A stretch of DNA of 64,000 nucleotides, from assembly GCF_002441885.1 (NCBI RefSeq), contig NZ_JXJT01000008.1, positions 1-64,000 on the forward strand, written 5' to 3'. The notes below the pieces were generated by a model. It worked only from the letters and a program-made list of their open reading frames with translations, was not told the DNA's origin and searched no databases. Positions within the stretch are counted from its first letter, which is position 1. Every line of letters starts with the position of its first letter. The DNA comes from Pseudolactococcus chungangensis CAU 28 = DSM 22330 (GTDB taxonomy: Bacteria > Bacillota > Bacilli > Lactobacillales > Streptococcaceae). This document shows positions 58,401-64,000 of the stretch, one piece after another. Both the position numbers and the translations under genes were made by a program.

Positions 58401-59127
58401 ATTTTTGGATAATCGCAGGCACCTTATCATAGTGACGATTGGTCGTTTCACGCTGTTGAAAATGGATGTCAGCATTCTGATTAGTCCCCGAAACAGTTGG
58501 ATGATCAGGATTCATGGCTCTATCACGAAATTCTTGCAGCTTTTCTTGATTGATAAGCTGACCTAAATCTGCATAGTCCAAGACCTCAATTTTTTGTAGC
58601 TCATGTGAGGTTCTGAATCCATCAAAAAAGTTCATAAATGGCACAGAAGATTCAATCGTCGCTAAATGTGCCACAGCTGACAAATCCATAACTTCTTGAA
58701 CAGAAGACTCTGCCAACATGACATACCCCGTTGCACGCGCGCTCATGACATCAGACTGGTCACCAAAAATATTAAGGGCATTAGTTGACACCGCACGTGC
58801 CGCCACATGAATCACGCTAGGGAGCAGTTCTCCTGCGATTTTATACATGTTTGGTAGCATCAACAGTAAGCCTTGGGATGCTGTGTAGGTCGTCGCTAAT
58901 GCCCCTGCCTTGAGTGCGCCGTGAATTGCGCCTGCTGCACCTGCTTCAGACTGCATTTCACTAATTGAGACAGTATCGCCCCAAATATTCTTTCGTCCCG
59001 CAGCCTGCCACTCGTCTGTGTACTCTGCCATAGGACTAGATGGTGTGATTGGATAGATAGATGCCACTTCTGTGAAAGCATAAGCCACATGAGCTGCTGC
59101 CATGTTTCCGTCCATTGTTTTACGCAT
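55459..59127 (-). CDS. nifJ: Pyruvate:ferredoxin/flavodoxin oxidoreductase
   Basis: This 1222-residue single-chain enzyme converts pyruvate and CoA to acetyl-CoA, CO2 and reduced ferredoxin or flavodoxin. The N-terminal domain holds IYPITPSSPMAE. The ferredoxin domain has two 4Fe-4S motifs, CTMCNECSFVCP and CTGCGLCVEACP. The proximal cluster site begins CAGCGETPY. The thiamine-diphosphate site has GDGWAYDIGFGG and DNEVYANTGGQ. The C-terminus has a Lys/Arg-rich tail (RRAAKRAERAAKRAGK) beyond the usual end. It is oxygen sensitive in most organisms, so anaerobic use is expected. AGAGGTAAAC precedes the ATG. Confidence 0.95.
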   Translation of the reverse strand: MRKTMDGNMAAAHVAYAFTEVASIYPITPSSPMAEYTDEWQAAGRKNIWGDTVSISEMQSEAGAAGAIHGALKAGALATTYTASQGLLLMLPNMYKIAGELLPSVIHVAARAVSTNALNIFGDQSDVMSARATGYVMLAESSVQEVMDLSAVAHLATIESSVPFMNFFDGFRTSHELQKIEVLDYADLGQLINQEKLQEFRDRAMNPDHPTVSGTNQNADIHFQQRETTNRHYDKVPAIIQKYMGKINALRGTDYDLINYYGAEDATEVIVSIGSVGETIEQTVDYLNAQGRKTGFLNVHLYRPFPAENFLEKLPKTVTKIAVLDRTKEPGSGGEPLYLDVKSVLYDQASDIKVIGGRYGIGSKDTTPSQMVAVFDELGKDAPKKRFTIGIKDDVTNLSLELGPSLDLTPSSTFQAKFWGFGSDGTVGANKSAIKIIGNHTDKYVQGAFAYDSKKSGGLTISHLRFGDTPIKSTYMIQHADFVSLSTASYVHQYDVLKGLKKGGTFLLNTVWTDEQLNHHLPSRMKRYIAENDIQFYTMNAVEIAGKAGLGRRINTAMQVGFFKLSQIMPFDDVFSILKQDAHDSYARKSMKIVEQNWQAMDLAVDGLHKVTIPADWAVAKAPQAIEVGGEKVKKYVFQIVNNVNAQEGDNLSVGDLVDNDMTDGRMPLGTTASEKRGVALEVPVWDVDKCTMCNECSFVCPHAAIRPFLLDEDELNEAPEGYLVKDYRGADGLMYRIQVSVEDCTGCGLCVEACPAKGKALEMKPYEEVRAEAANWAFSMTLKTKANPAKANTVIGTQFNTPLLEFSGACAGCGETPYVKLLTQMFGDRMMIANATGCSSIWGGAAPVSPYTTNDAGQGPAWSNSLLEDNAEFGYGMWLASQARRTKLAKDLTTLLNDVSVSEEVAALMQDWIEHKDESEGTRQRAEKLKSALAELGSEFDSIRARQDQFVKPTQWMIGGDGWAYDIGFGGIDHVIASGADVNMLVMDNEVYANTGGQVSKGTPRSAIEKFSAAGKAAAKKDLGFMAMTYGNVYVAQIASGANKMQTIKAFEEAERHNGPSIIIAYTPCISHGLRGGMSQTIREAKEAVESGYWQLYRYNPNLEDMGKNPLTLDFKKPDFDKMTEFMTQQVRFASLQRIKPETAQALFDKTTADARRKFVRYARMSGDLDKFLAKEAKAKGEETVLVTSSKVERPKREKDPEAEARRAAKRAERAAKRAGK

Positions 59128-59397
59128 GTTTACCTCTTTCTGTGATGTTAAAATCAGGTCTATGAGTATGCTTACTTTGACTAAGTTATACTTTTCTATT
59201 CTAACATTTTTTTGAGGTGTTTTTTAGTGTTTTTAGATTAAAATTTTGACTACTTTTCATATGTAAAATATCTTTGACACACGAAAAGACCCTTGGTAAA
59301 TTTGAACTTCTTTATCCATTCGTCAAAATACCAAAAATGAGAAAACGCCAGAAATAAACTTTACATTTCTTCCACCTTTCATATCCTCGCCATGTTC

Positions 59398-60501
59398 CTA
59401 TTCTATTGGAAATGTTTCTTTTTTAGAAAACTTGGCAAGGATTGTTTCATTCTGCGTGAGTTGGTATGTTAATAATTTTTCGCAAGATATCAATTTATCA
59501 CCCAAATACCAGCCGTCGAACCGACCATCTGAAAAAGTCAAGGCACGCAATTGCACACTTTCGCCTTTGGCAACGGTCAAGTTATCGCTTAATACACCGC
59601 CATACTGGGGATTTTTTAGTTCAACTTCAATGCCTAAATAGTTGTTCTTGATGTAATATTTTTCTAGTTCATGTCCTGTTAAGCCAATATCCTCCACCAA
59701 AATATTGGCTTTGGGTAGTTTTAAATCTTGAAAGGCTTTTAAAACGTAGATTTCTTGTCCTTTGATTGTTTCTTTGGCTATTTTTGTGTTTGGTGGTAGG
59801 CAGAAACTTGGGCGGAGATAGTTTGGAGTTCTAACTTCTGATGAGCCAACCCCACCATAATCAGTTACTAAAGTTGCCAAATCTACAAAATGATGGGCTC
59901 CCGAACCTCTTAACCACCATAAACCCAAAGTACCATCCTTGGTACTTGCAATAGCCCTTTCAAATTTTTTATCAATAAAATAGCCTATTTTTTCCTCATC
60001 ACTCGTGGCAAAAATTTCTATCCCTACTTCTTTCTCTAGTAATAGAAATAGCTTTCTCTTAATTTTTTCTATTTCATCACCGACCTGTATGCCATTTTTA
60101 GCTTTAATATTCAACGTTGTCATCTTTATCTGCGAGCTCAATTTCGAGGGAAATTCATGAATAAATAGCTCATTCATAAAGCGGTCTGAAATACTTTCGG
60201 CATAATAGGAAGTCGTCTGTATTTCCTTATGTGGTATTGCTGCCTCTACCAGATATTTTCGCATTAATAAAACATTGCCTTGTTTATAATAATTTTTCGT
60301 CAGCACTAAGTAAGGTTCTAGCTTACCATTTTCAGGAATATAAATGGTGTAGCCTAGACGCTTATCACTATCATAGGCTAAATCTTTTAAGGTCTGTGCT
60401 TGTTTTGCTGGCAATGTTTTTGGAAGTTGAAACACAAGTAACCCTAGAAAACTTAGCATTATAATCAGAAATATGATAACTAATCCCTTTTTATTTTTCA
60501 T
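59398..60501 (-). CDS. Membrane-anchored DUF6273/InlB B-repeat-like protein, partner of the vWA-lipase
   Basis: This 367-residue protein has an N-terminal membrane segment (KKGLVIIFLIIMLSFLGLLVF) followed by an external part. The middle resembles DUF6273: PYLVLTKNYYKQGNVLLMRKYL, SISDRFMNELF, LWWLRGSG and NYLRPSFCLPP. The C-terminal 45 residues form a divergent InlB B-repeat (GRFDGWYLGDKLIS ... ILAKFS). The same repeat ends the upstream protein. The ATG at 60501 follows AGGAAAG, and the gene overlaps the vWA-lipase stop by 11 bases, so they are a coupled pair. Enzymatic function is unknown. A surface or wall-associated adaptor is one possibility. Confidence 0.7.
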   Translation of the reverse strand: MKNKKGLVIIFLIIMLSFLGLLVFQLPKTLPAKQAQTLKDLAYDSDKRLGYTIYIPENGKLEPYLVLTKNYYKQGNVLLMRKYLVEAAIPHKEIQTTSYYAESISDRFMNELFIHEFPSKLSSQIKMTTLNIKAKNGIQVGDEIEKIKRKLFLLLEKEVGIEIFATSDEEKIGYFIDKKFERAIASTKDGTLGLWWLRGSGAHHFVDLATLVTDYGGVGSSEVRTPNYLRPSFCLPPNTKIAKETIKGQEIYVLKAFQDLKLPKANILVEDIGLTGHELEKYYIKNNYLGIEVELKNPQYGGVLSDNLTVAKGESVQLRALTFSDGRFDGWYLGDKLISCEKLLTYQLTQNETILAKFSKKETFPIE

Positions 60502-62914
60502 TAGCACTTTCCTCAATAGCTGAAAATCTAGCGACTAAAGTACTTTCTTCTGTTACTGTGTAATCACATTCTAATTCTTTTGAAATTAGAGTGCCATCTT
60601 TATACCAGCCATCAAATTGACCATTTTCAAAAGGAATGGCATATAATTCGGCTTTGTCAAATTCTTGTGTAACACCACCACCTAAAATCTTACCAAATGC
60701 TAGACCTTCGATAATGACATTCGTTTTATAGTAAGTTTTCTTTTCCTCTACAACCACTGAGCGACTCCGATTTTGCAATATCGGTAATGGATCAGTGTAA
60801 TTTTTATCTTGTGACCGTAACCAAGCCAGACAAATTTCAGGCTGATGTGCAGCACCGACTATTTTTAGATTTTCAAATAAAGTAAGTGTTAAGTTAGGAT
60901 GTTTGAGAATAAAATCTCCAAAGAGTTCAAGGGCGCTACTATTCAATTCTCTAGTAATATCATCCAACCCTAAAGCCTGTCCCAATTTTTGTTGTAAAGG
61001 TCTTGTAATTAACTCGCCAACAGATGTGGTTTTCAAATCTACTATGATTTTGATTAACTCAATAACACTTACCACTGCCTTATCATTTGAATCCGCTAAA
61101 AACGCTGCAATTAGTCCACGTACGCTCTCCTGATGATTTTGGACATAGTAATTTCGATTGAGTAATTCTTCCGCTGTGAAAGTACCTATGACTTTTTCTA
61201 AATACTCCGTCAAAATATGATTCTGATTATTATCATTGACACTAAATTTAATACTTTTATTTGATAAATTAACATTTAGACTTAATTTTTTCCACTTAAA
61301 ATTATCCACAATATAGTCATCTAGAGACTCTATCTTTTCAAGCTCTCTTAGCATTCTGTCGCGTAACAAGGAGTATTGGCTTTCTCCAACAAGCTCTCTA
61401 GTTGGCAATAAGATATCTTTACCATACCTAGTAAATTCAAAATTTTTCGTATCAGGTGCCACTTTCGTTACCACATCATTCAAATTAACAATATTAATAA
61501 TATTATCATTCTTTTTATTTCTAGGGTCAAAACTAGCTAGCGTCCCAGCTGGCGGTTCAAAGCAAAAAGCATACAAATCTGATGGTGCAAGCTCAACTTG
61601 CGGTAATTTTCTACCAGAGTTCAATTCACCTGCAAGCAAATTAGCTGTTGCGCCACCGCGACTGTAGCCTGTCAGCCAAAGCTTGATTTTACCTTTAATG
61701 TGATGCGTTTTGATATAGTTGTCCAAAAATTTCAAAACATCTTGGCTAGCTTTATGAAACCCCTGATGTTGTCCAGATGTCCCAAGTGTCACATTGCTCG
61801 CCCACTCTGCCTCGTAGCCACCGCCACGGATAGCAAGTGCAATTAGCGTATAATCTTCCTCGTCAACTGTAAGCTTTTTCTCTGCTGCGATAGCTCCAAT
61901 TGAATCTTTAGTGGGCCTGAATTTGAAACCATCATTTGCCTCAAAATGATTAAATCCTAATTTCCCAAGTAGTTTTTTAGCATTATCACTCTTAAATAGA
62001 TAATCATTTTGAGTCGGACTAGCCCAAGCCGCCAGTTCTAAATTTAATGACATGGTAGCTAGACTAGGATTATAAGGTAAAGCTTTATTTTGATAAGCAT
62101 CACTTGCCGCCTTAAAATAATCATCTGAATAATGAAATTGCGTCTGTGCATCTCGATGACCATATCTCACACCATAATCAAACTGTCCCGTCAAAAGTGT
62201 TTCATTTGTACGCTGCCGCTCAAACAAAAAATCAAGATGATCATTTTGGGAAATATCAAAGAAACCGTCATTCTGAATATTTTCAAAAAATCGTTGTGTC
62301 TGTGCTTGAGTACTTTTAGCAACTCTTGCCAAATAAATCAATGTTCGGATAGAAACTTTTGATTTTTTTAATTGCTGAGCATATTCATCAGCTGCATTCG
62401 CATATTTATAACTATGACTGTCCTTGCTAGTGTAAGTCCCTTTTTTCAGCATATCACCTGCCGTTGGGGCATTATCAGCAATGATAAAAATATTTGCCTT
62501 TTGATTTTGGCTCTGCTTAATCAGTTCCTCAGCAGTTTTCAAACCAGCCGTCAGATTACTTTCCCCACTAGATTCAAGAGTTGATAGCTTTTCTAGAATC
62601 ACTGTTGAATCAGTTGTTGGTGCAACAAGCACCTGACTGTCATTATCATAAGCAATAACCGCAATCCTTGCCTGCTCACTTTCTACCGCAAAACGGTTAA
62701 TCAAGTCAATCGTCGTTTGCTTGTCCTTGTTTTGCATATTTCCTGATGTATCAATCAGAAAAATAGTTAAAGCCTCATCATCCAGTTTCATTTTTAAAAG
62801 CTGTTTATCAGTCGCTTGCACTAAAACATTTGTTCCGAAATCAAGCGCATGTGTGACCGACAAAGGGATAAGAAAGAAAATCCCTAAACAGAAAGTTATG
62901 ATCATTTTTTTCAT
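60491..62914 (-). CDS. Secreted von Willebrand A - class 3 lipase fusion with C-terminal B-repeat
   Basis: This 807-residue protein has a signal peptide (residues 1-23, ending THA). The vWA domain (about 48-220) has the MIDAS-like DTSGNM at 55-60 (Asn in place of the third Ser/Thr ligand), conserved Thr in SNLTAGL at 119-125 and Asp in IADNAP. The alpha/beta-hydrolase domain (about 340-580) carries nucleophile Ser418 in LTGYSRGGATANL, likely Asp480 or 487 in NLNDVVTKVAPD and His566 in NHILTEYL, a class 3 lipase triad. A B-repeat (GQFDGWYKDGTLI ... LVARFS) ends it. GGAGG precedes the ATG. No LPXTG anchor. An adhesive esterase or lipase is inferred. Confidence 0.75.
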   Translation of the reverse strand: MKKMIITFCLGIFFLIPLSVTHALDFGTNVLVQATDKQLLKMKLDDEALTIFLIDTSGNMQNKDKQTTIDLINRFAVESEQARIAVIAYDNDSQVLVAPTTDSTVILEKLSTLESSGESNLTAGLKTAEELIKQSQNQKANIFIIADNAPTAGDMLKKGTYTSKDSHSYKYANAADEYAQQLKKSKVSIRTLIYLARVAKSTQAQTQRFFENIQNDGFFDISQNDHLDFLFERQRTNETLLTGQFDYGVRYGHRDAQTQFHYSDDYFKAASDAYQNKALPYNPSLATMSLNLELAAWASPTQNDYLFKSDNAKKLLGKLGFNHFEANDGFKFRPTKDSIGAIAAEKKLTVDEEDYTLIALAIRGGGYEAEWASNVTLGTSGQHQGFHKASQDVLKFLDNYIKTHHIKGKIKLWLTGYSRGGATANLLAGELNSGRKLPQVELAPSDLYAFCFEPPAGTLASFDPRNKKNDNIINIVNLNDVVTKVAPDTKNFEFTRYGKDILLPTRELVGESQYSLLRDRMLRELEKIESLDDYIVDNFKWKKLSLNVNLSNKSIKFSVNDNNQNHILTEYLEKVIGTFTAEELLNRNYYVQNHQESVRGLIAAFLADSNDKAVVSVIELIKIIVDLKTTSVGELITRPLQQKLGQALGLDDITRELNSSALELFGDFILKHPNLTLTLFENLKIVGAAHQPEICLAWLRSQDKNYTDPLPILQNRSRSVVVEEKKTYYKTNVIIEGLAFGKILGGGVTQEFDKAELYAIPFENGQFDGWYKDGTLISKELECDYTVTEESTLVARFSAIEESANEK

Positions 62915-62973
62915 ATACAATATCCTCCGATATTATATACGCTAAAAATGTTCAGATGTCACAAAGTAAATCA

Positions 62974-63009
62974 AAAAACTCTCACAAATCAAACATTCGT
63001 GAAAGTTTT
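62974..63009 (-). terminator. Terminator after uvrA
   Basis: On the minus strand AAAACTTTCACG pairs with CTCACAAA... arms (one mismatch), followed by TTTTTT. It isolates uvrA from the vWA-lipase unit. Confidence 0.65.
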
Positions 63010-63013
63010 CAGC

Positions 63014-64000
63014 TTATTCCAATTTCTCTTTCAAATAACGCCCCGTATAAGACTCTGGTACCTGAGCCACTTCTTCTGGTGTCCCAACAGCCAGCACCGT
63101 ACCACCACCGATACCACCTTCAGGTCCTAAATCAATAATATGATCAGCTGTCTTAATCACATCCAGATTATGTTCAATGACAACGATTGTATTGCCCTGT
63201 TCAACCAAACGGTTGAGGACTCCAAGCAAGGTTGCAATATCTTCTGTGTGGAGACCTGTCGTCGGCTCATCTAAAATATAGAATGATTTACCAGTTGAGC
63301 GTTTTTGAAGCTCACTTGCCAGTTTCATCCGTTGGGCTTCGCCACCAGAAAGTGTTGTTGCAGGCTGTCCTAATGTCACATAGCCCAAACCAACATCGAC
63401 AATCGTTTGTAGTTTCCGCTCAATTTTTGGAATGTGCTTGAAGAAGTCAACTGCATCGGACACGCGCATTTCAAGCACCTCTGAGATATTTTTCTCCTTA
63501 TAATGGACTTCCAATGTCTCAGAATTATAACGTCTACCATGGCAAATTTCACATGGCACATAAACATCTGGCAAAAAGTGCATCTCAATCTTGATAATAC
63601 CGTCACCAGAGCAGGCTTCACAACGACCACCCTTGACATTAAAGGAGAAACGACCTTTTTTATAACCACGAATCTTGGCTTCATTGGTATTGGCGAATAA
63701 ATCTCGAATATCATCAAAAACTGAGGTATACGTCGCAGGATTGGAACGCGGTGTCCGACCGATTGGACTTTGGTCAATATCAATCAAACGCTCAATTTTT
63801 TCATAACCTGAAATTGATTTATATTTACCAGGCTTATCACTGTTATGATTAAGTTTTTGCGCCAAAGCTTTTTTAAGAATGGTGTTTACTAGAGTTGATT
63901 TACCAGAACCAGAAACGCCAGTTACTGCTGTCATCAGACCTAAAGGAAAGGCAACATCTAAATTTTGTAGGTTATTCTCAGTTGCACCTTTAATGGCAAC
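63014..64000 (-). CDS. uvrA: Excinuclease ABC subunit A, C-terminal part (runs off window)
   Basis: About 329 residues of the damage-recognition ATPase of nucleotide excision repair are visible. They include Walker A of the second ABC domain ([10 protein letters not shown]), a zinc finger with CEACSGDG and CEICHGRRY, signature LSGGEAQRM, Walker [12 protein letters not shown] and the switch VIEHNLDV. It ends GRYLKEKLE, the usual C-terminus. The coding frame continues past base 64000 ([14 protein letters not shown] at the edge), so the start is outside. Nothing unusual is seen in the visible part. Confidence 0.97.
   Translation of the reverse strand, partial: VAIKGATENNLQNLDVAFPLGLMTAVTGVSGSGKSTLVNTILKKALAQKLNHNSDKPGKYKSISGYEKIERLIDIDQSPIGRTPRSNPATYTSVFDDIRDLFANTNEAKIRGYKKGRFSFNVKGGRCEACSGDGIIKIEMHFLPDVYVPCEICHGRRYNSETLEVHYKEKNISEVLEMRVSDAVDFFKHIPKIERKLQTIVDVGLGYVTLGQPATTLSGGEAQRMKLASELQKRSTGKSFYILDEPTTGLHTEDIATLLGVLNRLVEQGNTIVVIEHNLDVIKTADHIIDLGPEGGIGGGTVLAVGTPEEVAQVPESYTGRYLKEKLE

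Overview
The window reads as chromosomal DNA of a low-GC Gram-positive coccus of the family Streptococcaceae. A lactococcus-type genome (Lactococcus/Pseudolactococcus) is most likely. The basis is the gene order rimP-nusA-ylxR-ylxQ-infB-rbfA, the block ccrZ-trmB-nrdR-dnaB-dnaI, rplI next to dnaC, the streptococcal style of the proteins, and strong AAGGAGG-type ribosome binding sites. The genus is inferred from protein resemblance and was not tested by database search. No complete tRNA, rRNA, IS element or CRISPR array was seen.

Layout. 1-4.15 kb is accessory: small membrane proteins and a decayed prophage (C-terminally truncated large terminase, small terminase, broken ArpU-like regulator, two orphan phage-type ORFs, a universal stress gene), ending at a tRNA-3'-end-like fragment that may be an old attachment site. 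4.2-9.5 kb holds a lipid kinase, ligA, a MATE transporter and a second lipid kinase. 9.5-15.2 kb is the translation/transcription operon rimP-nusA-ylxR-ylxQ-infB-rbfA. 15.4-29.1 kb holds a cation exchanger, der, the primosome genes, nrdR, trmB, ccrZ, veg, dnaC, rplI, an overlooked 58-residue membrane protein and gdpP. 29.2-34.4 kb holds HAD phosphatases (one fused to a MazG-like domain), aspartate kinase and argF. 34.5-38.4 kb is a trehalose PTS plus trehalose-6-phosphate hydrolase. Its likely repressor gene treR lies about 10 kb away at 48.8 kb. 38.4-47.5 kb is a carbohydrate island: LacI regulator, ABC importer without ATPase, AraC regulator, two Gfo/Idh oxidoreductases and a sugar isomerase. 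Its binding-protein gene is interrupted by one in-frame stop. 50-55 kb holds NADH oxidase and the cdaA-cdaR-glmM operon (c-di-AMP synthesis and cell-wall precursor). 55.4-59.1 kb is nifJ. 59.4-62.9 kb is a two-gene secreted system: a von Willebrand A plus lipase fusion and a membrane-anchored partner. The 3' part of uvrA runs off the right edge.

Themes. (i) c-di-AMP synthesis (cdaA) and breakdown (gdpP) are both present. (ii) Five genes have promoters whose -10 box ends only 6-7 bases before the start codon, which predicts leaderless mRNAs. (iii) A repeat of about 75-100 bp sits, in the same orientation, directly in front of the ribosome binding sites of rbfA, ylxR and a HAD gene. (iv) A second palindromic repeat with AAATAGGCTATGA arms occurs twice. 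(v) The secreted vWA-lipase pair is the best candidate for a poorly described system.
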